This document shows, in pieces, positions 18,069 to 27,577 of a DNA stretch of 64,000 nt. Under the pieces are notes generated by a model, which searched no databases, had not been told where the DNA came from, and saw nothing but the letters and a program-made list of their open reading frames with translations. The translations under genes were made by a program, and so were the position numbers. The DNA comes from Symbiodinium microadriaticum. Taxonomy: Eukaryota > Sar > Dinophyceae > Suessiales > Symbiodiniaceae. Within the stretch, counting starts at the first letter, position 1, and each line of letters begins with the position of its first letter. The stretch covers positions 888,850 to 952,849 of the forward strand of contig LSRX01000007.1 in the NCBI GenBank assembly GCA_001939145.1, in the 5' to 3' direction.

Positions 18069-18096
18069 GGAATGCTTCTTCCTTAAGAAGGTATCC
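18069..18096 (+). repeat. Hairpin 17 (3' region)
   Basis: Outer GGA/TCC, internal loop ATG/GTA, inner CTTCTT/AAGAAG, loop CCTT. Outside any ORF. Confidence 0.85.
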
Positions 18097-18129
18097 TTCG
18101 GTCAGCCCTTTTTCTCTTTCGTTTCATAT

Positions 18130-18163
18130 GAGAAGATGCTCTTTCCTTAAAGAGGTACTTCTC
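18130..18163 (+). repeat. Hairpin 18 (3' region)
   Basis: Outer GAGAAG/CTTCTC, internal loop ATG/GTA, inner CTCTTT/AAAGAG, loop CCTT. Confidence 0.88.
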
Positions 18164-18185
18164 CGAAACAACAGCCCTTATGCGA

Positions 18186-18213
18186 TTGAGACACTTCTTA
18201 TGAAGATACTCAA
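18186..18213 (+). repeat. Hairpin 19 (3' region, short inner stem)
   Basis: Outer TTGAG/CTCAA, internal loop ACA/ATA, inner CTTC/GAAG (4 bp), loop TTAT. The only copy with a shortened inner stem. Confidence 0.75.
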
Positions 18214-18550
18214 AGAGCCTATTAGGTTCATCGCTGCCTAAGCATGCCATATGCTGGCATCAAGTGGAGCTAAGCTCTACATTCTTTTGTGCAGTATGCT
18301 TTCCATCCTGGAGAGGTAACTGACCAAGTGGGCGAGCTTTTTCAGTTGAGTTTTGAACCGAAGATCCGTTTATTCTTTGTTGTTCTGCTTCTGTAACCAG
18401 CTGTCTCCAGGCAAGAGTTTGTACAGTTTTCTTTTGTATATTCTTCAAGCCATCGTTGCTGCAGCTCTTTGAGACTCCGCAGATGTAATTCATCTTGGGC
18501 AAAACACAGACAGTGCGAGTGCCGATATCACGGCCATGCAGTTATACGAG

Positions 18551-18568
18551 TTTTTAAATTTGTGCCTG
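18551..18568 (+). repeat. 18-nt direct repeat, copy 2
   Basis: Identical to 12727-12744. It occupies the place where a polypurine tract would be expected. Confidence 0.85.
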
Positions 18569-18570
18569 GT

Positions 18571-18760
18571 TGAAGTACCGAATGTTACACATTCCGGGCA
18601 TTCTTGATTGCACGTATCACTTGCATGTTTCGTGTCTGTGTGCTCAAGGTTCTAGCATAGCAGAGTATCTGGACTACAGCCCGTAGCTGTAAAAAGAGAC
18701 ACTTGCGTGCTTGTGTGCCTGTACGCTTTGCGAGGGTTCACACGCCCAAGTTACATCTCA
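18571..18760 (+). repeat. 3' LTR (190 bp)
   Basis: No difference from the 5' LTR was found on direct reading. It is followed by the TGGGG duplication at 18761-18765. Confidence 0.95.
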
Positions 18761-18765
18761 TGGGG

Positions 18766-20718
18766 GGGGGAGGACCCGCGGGCCCAGGAGAGGAACTTCC
18801 CCAGTTTCGAAGTGATGTGTGGGACTTCAAGCCTCCGCGAGTTGAACGAGGGTTTGAGGCACACTCTACTACCTTTTTCACGATAGGGAAACTCGAAGGA
18901 ATGATCTCGGGGCCCCTTGCAGTTGTTCAAATCCTGGGTTTTGTTGGTGGGCTGGGGGGGCGGGAGGGCCCCGTGCAGGATTGAGGATACAGCCAACGAA
19001 GAGCCGTGAAAGAAGAGCTGCTCCCTAACTCTGACCCAAGGTCGCCAGTCGGTTTAGGGTTTACGGTTTGAGGGTTATAGGGGGCTGCTCGACCTCGCCG
19101 GCGGATCTGCCTCGAAGCCACAGGGCACTGTGGCCGAGCTTTTCGGCAGTGCTTCCTTCCGAGGTACGCTGATTCATGTTTGAACTTCGATTGTTCCCTC
19201 TTGGCGGCGTGGCCTTCACTATTGGAGCAGTCGACTTCGGGCGCATGCCCTGATCCGAATCTGGGTCTGAATCGGCTTAGAGAGACTATAGGGTCTAGGG
19301 ACTAGGGGTTTACTGTAGGTCTGTAGGTTTCACCAAGACTTATCAGGGCTTATGGTCTTGGGATTGGGGTCTCTGGGGCTCTGTGGCTACGGCGGCGGGT
19401 CGAATCGACAACTTCGGATGCACCCTCGCGGGCTTCAATAAGGGCTTCTGTTTGAGTATAAGGGCTCCTCTTGGGGGCTATGGTTTAGGGTGCTTAGTCT
19501 GTCCGGAGGATTCAGGCTTCTTGGACATAAAGATGCTGAGGGTTGCGGACCTAGTTTAGGATTTCGGGCCACAGTTCAGGGTTCAAGGGTTTAGGGCTTT
19601 AAGTTCAAGGGTTCAAGGGTTTAGGGTCCAAGGGTTTAGGGTTCAAGGGTTTAGGGGTTTAGGGTTTAGAGTTCAAGGCTTTAGGGTTTAGTGTGAAAGC
19701 CTGAAATCTGCCCCCGAACAGCCCCCGAGCCCAGAGCGTTGTAGCGCTCGCAGGACTCGCAGCCCAGGAGGGTGGACATCATCTGTGAATCCTCTCAGGA
19801 GAAAGGGGGGGTAAGCTTGAAGCACGGTCCTATAAAACCCTATATAAAACCCTATTATAAAACCCTATAAAACACTATAAAAACCCTAATCCCCATAAGC
19901 CTTGTATAAAACCCTGGAAACCCTATTAGACCCTGTAGCTTCGCCGGGCTGAGTACTCAAGAGGTCGGCGGAAAATGGGGAGGGTCGAAAGATAGGTCTG
20001 AAGCTTAGTCCTAGAGTGTCAGAATCCTGCCAACTACGCAGGATCTAGCTGCCGTTTAGGGTAGGGTTGAGTCCGCATCCTAAGCCCTAAACCCTAAAAG
20101 GCCCTACAACCCTCGGCCCTAAATCCCCTAAGCTCTGCGAGCTCTGGGCACTAAATCGGAAATTCTGAGCCCCAGGTCCTAATGAAAGCAGGAGCTTCAA
20201 TCCTTAACGCCCTGAACCTCAAACCCAAACGAACCCTGCAAAGGCACATAGAGCTCTGAAAACTCAAACCTTCAAAAGAGCCCTGCAAAAGCACATAGAA
20301 CTCTGAGCAACGAGCCCTAAGAGTAACATGCAATGACCCGAAGCAACTTTCAGCTGTAGGCGGCCTCTGACGAGCGGCTAACCGATGCCGACTGCCTGAG
20401 AACATAAGGGTGTTAGGGCTTTTTGGGTTTAGGGTTTCGGGTTTAGCGTGTTAGGAGTTTGGTGTTTAGGTTTAGGTTTTATAGGGGTCAGGGCTAGCGA
20501 TTGAACTGAAACCCTCATGCTCCTCACGATTCAATTCTATGTGTCAAACTCCGTAGAGCTCGTTACAGGTGGCACGTTTTCAAGTACATTGGGATCGTCA
20601 GGTTTGCCCATGATTCAAGAAAGGAGCTGCAACGAGACGGAAGGAGGCTTTCTCGTGCACCCGCCGATCTTTCTATTCAGGGTTGTCGGGTTCAGGTACT
20701 TCACGGGTTCAGGTTTAC
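18766..20718. other. Non-coding mosaic, telomere-like tracts
   Basis: The pre-insertion DNA resumes here. A G-strand tract with interleaved GTTCAAGG units lies at about 19555-19695. A variant array of ATAAAACCCT units lies at about 19829-19912. C-strand and G-strand tracts lie at about 20075-20110 and 20405-20490. Short open stretches (for example 20151-20405 minus) have no recognisable content. Confidence 0.6.
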
Positions 20719-20890
20719 CGCCTGCGTTCTCGCGTAACTTCCCAGCGTGTGGCGAGTTCAGCAGTACCAACACCTTCAACTTGGGCCACGGCAGCATCTG
20801 GGTGCAAAGCGCTTCCAACGTAAGCTCGAACTCCGTGGCAATCCGGTACATCTTGTTGAAACCTCTCTCAGCACTCCTACAGTCGTTAGC
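20719..20890 (-). CDS. Candidate exon, unknown protein
   Basis: On the minus strand the frame reads through FELTLEALCTQMLPWPKLKV and LLNSPHAGKLRENAGG, a natural-looking composition. It ends at a donor-like G|GTAAAC (exon edge 20719). Several AGs upstream (around 20860-20890) could be acceptors, so the 5' edge is approximate. The segment sits between a G-strand tract on the left and a C-strand tract on the right. The family is not recognised. Confidence 0.4.
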
Positions 20891-21932
20891 ACTGTTCGAC
20901 ATGGCTTGTTGTTTCGGTTGGGCTCGGGTGCGTGTTCAACGTGAGCATGAGAAGGCCTGGGATCAACAGGAAAGGCGTCAGCAACCGTAAACCCCTGAAG
21001 CCTACACCCTAAACCCTTCAACTCTGAACCCTTGAACCCTTAAAACCCTAAACCCCTGAACCCTAAACCCTAAACCAGGTACTGTAAGCGCTCACTTCTG
21101 TGGGATTGGAGCCTGCGGCGTCCGACTTAACACCCCTAAAGCAACAGAAACCCTAAACGCGGCAACCCATGAAAACGCTTGAAACCTGAGAGGATCCAAG
21201 AAACCATATTGCCTCCAGTCTCCATCGTAGTTCCTGTTCTGGATTACTTTACAGGATCCTAAATTTATACCTGGGTGAACCACTATGAGTACAAGGAACT
21301 ACCATGGAGACTACGGGCGACTCGGGTGAAGCCTGAAGCCCACGGGAAAAGGGTGCACCAAGGAAAGCTAACCCAAAAACTTGAGCCCAGGACGTGCTGC
21401 AGTGCCGAAGACGGAGGACAGGAGGATTGGGAGGAGGATGCAAAACCTGGGACGCTTTCGGGCTTAGGGTTTAGGATTTAGGGGTTGGGGGTTTAGGGTT
21501 CAGGACCCCGATGCCTCAGGTTGGTACTTCGGTCTTTGGGGCCTAGCCGCTTCGAGATTCTCAGGGGGCTTCAAAAACTCTAAACCCCGAAACCCACCCC
21601 TGAACCCTGAAACCGAAACCGACAGCCCAAACGGAACCACGAGACCAGCGAGCCTTGCCGCCTCAACCCTGCAACCCTTTGGGTTGTTTAGGGTTTCGGT
21701 TTGGGGTTTAGGGTTTAGGGCCTGAGTACCCTTCGTTATAACCCCTTGGGAACCTTAGAAACGTGCCCTATGAATGCCCGAACAACGCCCGGAAAGTGTC
21801 CTTACAGTCTTATATAACTTTTATTTCAGAGAGCGTGCACCTGCAAACCCTCCGGCCCTCAGCCCTAAATCCTTGCCTTACATTGCACTCTAAAACCCGC
21901 CATGAGCCACAAAGCCCCGACTCGTCCGAACT

Positions 21933-22024
21933 AAGGGCCTTAATAGTTAGAATAAGGTGTCGGGCTCCTTTATAGTATACTTCCAATAAGGGACCCCAAG
22001 GAATAGTATTGGTAGTTATTTACG
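21933..22024. mobile_element. MITE-like element, AGGGGCC family (degenerate)
   Basis: It has an AAGGGCCTTAATAGTTAGAATA-like left end and an inverted counterpart on the right. It resembles the better-preserved copies at 37041, 43361 and 45276. Confidence 0.4.
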
Positions 22025-25000
22025 CTTCTCTATGACCCAAACCCCTCAGATCAAAAAGCCAGGAAAAGACCAAAGGCCAAAGGCCAAACACAGACCAAAC
22101 GCACTTGGAGCCCTAAGCCAAGCAGCCACAGTACCGGCGACCCGCCTCTCCAAAGAGATGTGAGTCTTTAAGAACTAGCGGATCGGCTGAACGGGAGCTA
22201 GGGCTTAGGATTTGAAGTCTTGTTCCTCTTCAGTTCGATTCTGTGGAGTTTCTAAGTTTAGGGCCTCAGCACCTTCCGGGGGTGATGTGGGGTTTGGCTT
22301 GCTTGCGACACTCTCGTGATTGAACCCTTGAACTTGCCGGGTCGATTGGAGCTGTTTGGCGATGATAGCCTGACGAGAGGGACGTTGCATAATATCTTCT
22401 AGCATAATTAGCACATAGTAACGAACCCTAACGAAATAGTGATAGTAGCTATTCAGACGGGCAGAGCATCATCGCGGTCTTCTTCTTCAGCTTCATCATC
22501 CTGATCATCATCACCGTCCGCATCATGGGAACCTCATTGTGTATTGCGGAGTCTTGCTAGTTTTAAAAGATTAGGCTCGAAATTTAATTAAGCTGAAGCC
22601 CTGAAAATCCATCCACCTCGAAAGCTGAATAAATCCACTGGTTCTCACCCACCGGCTCCGCCTAGCTCCATAGCAAGGCTGCGGCACAGGATGGGGCTCA
22701 GCGCAACGAGGATGCAGGTCAGCATGGCCTAATCCGATTTTTGGGGGGGGAATTTTCTTGCGACGTTTTTCACCGCCTTTGCATTCCTAGACCGCTTGAA
22801 GATGGCACGTAAACCGACAACCCTAAGCGAGCTAAGAGTGCCTCCATCAGGTTCAGGGCTGTGGATTGTGTTTCTGCCTCCCCCATGGCCAGGACGGCTC
22901 CGAGGGTTCTAAGTTTTAGGCCCTGCGGCCTGGGTTGACGTTGATGAAGATGTCAAGTATAGCTCCTGCCTGGGGACCCCTGCCTTCTGGTTTAGTCAGG
23001 ATCTGCTTCGAGAGGCCCCCCCAAAATCCCCAAATCCCAAAGCACCCTTAGACTTCTACTACACCCTAGACCTTAAACCACAAACTGGAGAGGGGGCCTT
23101 ACTCTCCAACTCCAGCACAGCCAAGGTCAGCACCTGCAAAGGTCAGCGAAACGTCGAAGCGTTTAGGGTCAAGGTCTTCTTGCTAAAGGCCCTTTTTCTT
23201 CATTTCAGCTTAGGTCTGGGAGTTTCTTTTCGGAAGCCTCGAAGCACTTAGGAGGCGTAGGGTTTAAGAGCTTAGGGGTTTGCGTGGGGCGGGGTTCAGG
23301 GGCTTGGGCTAGGGGTTTAGGAGTTCGGTGGGCTTGGGCTTTGAGATGAGTTTAGGATTTCAGGTAGGGAAATATCTGCTCTGGCTTCCAAAAGCCGCAT
23401 GATCTCCAGGTCCCCTGCTCGTGCCTGTGAAGGGAATGATCAGGTTCAGATTTGCTATTTCTTGGTGATTGAGAACCGCCGCAACCCTGGGCTCTTGTCT
23501 GAGGACTGTCTCATCATAGCGGACGTGGTGACAATGGTCAAGGCGACTAAGCACGTAAAAATGAAGATCTTCCTCTGCAGGATGATGGGTCACAAGGTGA
23601 TAACAGACTCATATCAAAAGACGCTCACGATCCCGGTGGTAATGACGGTGATGATGATGAAGAGGAGGAGGTGGCGGAGGAGTCCGAGGATTTGCAGGTG
23701 TGCTTGTTTTCGCTCTTCTTTTTACTACTGCCACGACTACCGCTCTTGAAATCGCTGGTGCTGTTGACGATACCACTCGGCCATACTTGCAGTTCCGGGC
23801 AGTTTCCTTGTCACCACTGTTGCCGACATCGTCGTTAAACCAATGCATGGCCACTACCATTCCTCTCGAGCATCTCATTGCATTCACGCAGGAAGGCCTG
23901 AACCAATTACCCTGATTTCTACGTGAGAAACCCTCTACCCTAAACCTTAAACCCTACGCCCCTACACCCTGGCCCCTTAACCCTAAACCCAAAGCCTACA
24001 AGCAACCCTAAACCCTAAACCCTACACCGTAGCCCTCACCCCTTGAGCTTCCACCCGGACCACGGAAGCGGAAGCACCAGAAAGGCCAGCCAGGCCCTTT
24101 GTAACCCGACCCACACCGACTGGGCGATGGTCCAAGGAATCCTCGGGGGGCCATTGAAAGCCCAGGGCGGTTTCGGGCTTCGGGTTTAGGGTTTCGGGTT
24201 TGGGGTTTAGGGTTTTGGGTCGTTTAAGGTTTAGGGCCGTTTAAGGCTTCGGGCTTAGGGTTTAGGGTTTAGGGTCGTTTAGGGTTAGGGCCACTTAGGG
24301 TTTCGGGCTTAGGGTTTAGGGTGAGGGCTTGAGAGGGTTTGGGACATTCCGGGCAAAGCCAGGCAAGGTCTGTAGAAAGACGCTGACGGGTTTACGAGTT
24401 GATGCCAGGCCTAAATGTATGGCTCCCTAAACCCTAACCCCTATCCCTACACCCTAAACCCTAAAGCCTCCAGGTGCGGGCTTTCTGGCTGCGAAACGAG
24501 TTCCGAACTCTGAGTCCTGCGACCGAAACTCTAAGCCCACCACCAGCAAAACTTAGGAAACAAAGGCTGGGAAACTGCAACCAGTACTTGTGCGCCGTTA
24601 TGTTCTGAGAGGAGGAGTTGCTGTGAACATAGAGAGAGAGAGAGTACGCGTCTCTTCAGAGGCTCCTCGAATTGCTTCGGCGCAGGTTGGTCGGTAGTTC
24701 CAAGTTTGAGGTTGAGTGTTGGCCGCCTCTGCAAGCCTCACATCCTGCAACCCCTCGACCCCTAAACCCTAAAACCCCGCCTTAAACCCTCAACCCAACA
24801 AACTGCAGTCAGGGGATCTAAACCCTAAGCCCTAAACCCTAAAGAGGAGTTCGTTTGAGGGCGTAGTGGCTCCTGGCTCAAAGGCTCCAAGGTCAGGGCG
24901 CGGCCCTCCTCCTAAAGGTCGGTTCTAGGCCTTTAGGGTTCCTAGGGTTTTAGTGTGTTTAGGGTTTTTAAGGTTTAGGGTTTAGGGCTCTTGGGTTTCG

Positions 25001-26111
25001 GGGTTTGCAGGGGTGTCGGATTGGGCTGTGGGGTCTAGGATTTAGGGCCTTACGTCTCCTGAAAAGCCCGGCGCAGGCAAAGGGTAACCGTCATACCAAC
25101 AAGACCGCTGCACTGTTTTCCGACACCTCCACAATGTTGCGGTCCAAGTTGCCGGAACCGTCGATGGACGGGGCAATAACCACCCACATCCTCAGAGGCT
25201 CACGACGCATGTTAGGCCCTATAACTGCCTATAACCCCGAAATCCTCGACGCCCAAACCCAAAGCTGCTGAACCCCTTTTGCACCCTAAAAGCCAAAGCC
25301 CTAATACCCTAACACCCGCAAACCCTAAACCCCTAAACCCTTAAACCCCTAACCCTTAAACCCCTTTTTCCCTAAACCCTAAACCCCTAAACCCTAAACC
25401 CCTAAACCCTGAACCCTGATCCCCTAAACCCCTAACCCCGAATGAGGATTTAGCGTTTGGTTGGCTTGCCGTGTAAAGCTCCAGTGACTCCCTGGCTCTA
25501 GGGTCTTCTAAGGGGTCGAGGGCTCTGTACCCTGTACCCTGAACCTTAGGGTTAAGGGTTTAGGGTTTACAGTCGGGTGAACCCTAAATCCCCAAAGGCT
25601 AAGCCCCGCAATTAGGGTTTTGGGTTTAAAGTTTAGGGCCCTGAGACCTAAACCTGGAACCCAAAAGCCCAAACCCCAAACCCTAAACCGGTTTAGGTTT
25701 CTGGTGGGGCCGAGGGGCGTCGTGGAAAGCCCTGCATCCAGGTTGGCTGCAAGGGAAGGGCCGTACTTCCTTTGCCAGCTCAGAGGCGTTAGGGCTTCAG
25801 GGATTTAGGGTTCAGGGATTTAGGGTTTAGGGTCTAGGGTTCAGGGATTTAGGGTTCAGGGGTTTAGGGTTTAGGGTTGAGGGAATGATAGTCATGATAA
25901 CCATGATAATAGGTGATGATAGCAGGAAGTCTACTGACAAGAATAACACTCAGAAGCAAGAGCGTGATGATGGCAGTGGTAGTAACAAGGCAACAACATG
26001 CAACAGCCCTTATACCGTATACGTTGTGGTAGCAACCATAATAGCACTAAAAATGACAACCATAATCGCAAGTAACAGCAAGAAAGCAAAGCTAGGAACC
26101 TAGGAGAAGAA

Positions 26112-26325
26112 GGAACCCCTAAACCCTAAACCCTTAAAGGAATCCCCAAAAGGGATCCAAAACGGATCCCCTCAACCTTAAATCCGCAAAAAGGATCCCT
26201 GAAACCCTAAACCCTTAAAGGAATCCCCAAAAAGGATCCCCTAAACCCTAAACCCTTAAAGGAATCCCCAAAAAGGATCCCCCAAAGCCTAAACCCTTAA
26301 AGGAATCCCCAAAAGGATCCCTGAA
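26112..26325. repeat. About 41-bp tandem repeat containing GGATCC
   Basis: The string CCCTTAAAGG recurs at 26131, 26212, 26253 and 26293, followed each time by AATCCCCAAAA and GGATCC. The spacing is 81, 41 and 40 bp. The units incorporate the CCCTAAA motif. Confidence 0.75.
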
Positions 26326-26399
26326 GCAAGCCCTTGGGATTTGAGGGACTCTTTGGGGCTCTAGGGCTGAGGGCCTGCATCTGCCCTCCGAAACTCAAG

Positions 26400-26690
26400 T
26401 CGCGACGATACGGGTTTGGGGTGTAGGGTTAGGGGGTTTAGGGTTTAGGGTTTGGGGCTTAGGGTAGAGGGTTTAGGGTTTAGGGGGTTTAGGGTTTAGG
26501 GTTTGGGGCTTAGGGTTTAGGGTTTGGGGTTTGGGGTTTAGGGCTAGGGGGTTTAGGGTTTAGGGTTTGGGGTGTAGGGTTCAGGGTTTAGGGGGTTTAG
26601 GGTTTAGGGTTTAGGGTTTTGGGGGTTTAGGGTTTAGGGTTTGGGGCTTAGGGTTTAGGGTTTGGGGTTTAGGGTTTAGGGTCACCTAGA
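26400..26690. repeat. Large interstitial telomere-like array (TTTAGGG with variants)
   Basis: Nearly continuous GGGTTTAGGG units are interrupted by GGGGCTT and GGGGTTT variants and G-runs. It is embedded at both ends in unique sequence, so it is not a chromosome end. Confidence 0.85.
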
Positions 26691-27405
26691 AAACTGTGCA
26701 GGCACCGATTCCATTCCGAATCATGACTGTCGGCATCACCACTGCTAAAGTCCCCATCAACATCATCGTTGCCATCGTCATCATCACCATGAAAATCATC
26801 AAGTTCTTCATCTTCCAGCCCCCCCCCCCCCCATCCCCACTTACTCACGCAAAAATGGAGCCTCCGCGATGGCGGACCGGGGCGATGCAGGCAGGGCCGT
26901 GCCGGGGGTCTGGCCGGGAAGCCCAGTCGGGAAGTGGTTCTATTCATACAGGAAGTCTTGGATTTGGAGCCATCTGGCCGGTCTGCCAAGAAATTCCCCA
27001 CATCCAACGCCGCAGCCCAACGAATCCTGAATCCGAATCCCAGCAAACCGCTCCCGAGCCTTCTCCTCAGCTGATGCAGCTAGCCTGTTCCGGCGCGGGG
27101 GTACAATGTTCATGCAGTTTTTCTGCTCGAAACAACGCCTTTTCCAGGGTTTGGGGTTCAAGCTTTCGGAATCCAGGTCATTCCTAAACCCTAAACCCTC
27201 AACCCTAAACCCTCAACCCTACACCACGAAGCCCCAAGCCCGGATGGCGGAGTGTTTACGGTCTGGAGCTCAGGGTTAAGGCTCCACGTTCTCCCCTTCT
27301 GCATGGCTAGGACGAAACCCGCATAGCAGAGTAGCTTGAGTTCGAGAGGCTCCGAGTTTTAAAGCCTGTGGTTCTAGGATGTTCTAGGAGGGGAGTGTTC
27401 CTTAC

Positions 27406-27577
27406 CGCAAAAAATCCGCTGAATTTCTTCGACCTCGACACTCTTCTCTCCTGGAGACCGACCCCCTACTTGCTTGCACACAGCACGCATGCTTTGGGCA
27501 AACATCTGGAACATGCTGTCTATACATGCTGCATTGGATGCAAACAGGGTTGACTCATCAATTTCTTCAGTGGCAAG
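27406..27577 (-). CDS. Candidate internal exon, unknown protein
   Basis: 172 nt on the minus strand, open throughout, with a natural composition: TEEIDESTLFASNAACIDSM, then FAQSMRAVCKQVGG and SVEVEEIQRIF. An AG acceptor (rc of 27578-27579) precedes it and a canonical GTAAGG donor follows (rc of 27400-27405). I cannot name the family. The flanks are repeat-rich, as expected of dinoflagellate introns. Confidence 0.5.

Larger units (their letters stand above)
17860..18570 (+). other. 3' untranslated region of the copia element
   Basis: There is no ORF with recognisable content. It holds three hairpins (18069, 18130, 18186), a separate simple stem near 17875-17905 (GAGTC/GACTC), and the second copy of the 18-nt repeat just before the LTR. 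No purine-rich primer tract is seen upstream of the LTR. Confidence 0.7.
3940..18760 (+). mobile_element. Complete Ty1/copia-type LTR retrotransposon with an extra third ORF
   Basis: The element is about 14.8 kb. It is bounded by 190-bp direct repeats (3940-4129 and 18571-18760) that start TG, end CA and show no difference by eye. A 5-bp duplication TGGGG flanks it (3935-3939 and 18761-18765). The domain order protease, integrase, RT, RNase H defines the copia superfamily. ORFs: gag-protease 4269-7004, pol 7001-12661 and a non-canonical ORF3 12817-17859. All three are uninterrupted. Identical LTRs and open ORFs indicate a very recent insertion. The element is unusually long, and its LTRs unusually short, for copia. 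Twenty-one conserved hairpins are spread along it. No obvious polypurine tract precedes the 3' LTR. Confidence 0.95.
20990..27405. other. Long non-coding mosaic of alternating telomere-like tracts
   Basis: C-strand tracts lie at about 20990-21075, 21575-21680, 23925-24045, 24425-24475, 25250-25440, 26105-26330 and 27180-27230. G-strand tracts lie at about 21455-21515, 21683-21722, 23265-23370, 24175-24345, 24925-25050, 25540-25650, 25795-25885 and 26400-26690. Spacers contain short open stretches on either strand. The most exon-like is 23399-23600 plus (CYFLVIENRRNPGLLSEDCL), but it is equally open on the minus strand. No gene can be named. Confidence 0.6.

Noticed and set aside
26112..26325. 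CRISPR-like array
   Set aside because: The units are contiguous, without unique spacers, and the genome is eukaryotic.
26400..26690. A true chromosome end (telomere)
   Set aside because: The TTTAGGG array is degenerate and has unique sequence on both sides. Dozens of similar tracts occur in both orientations.
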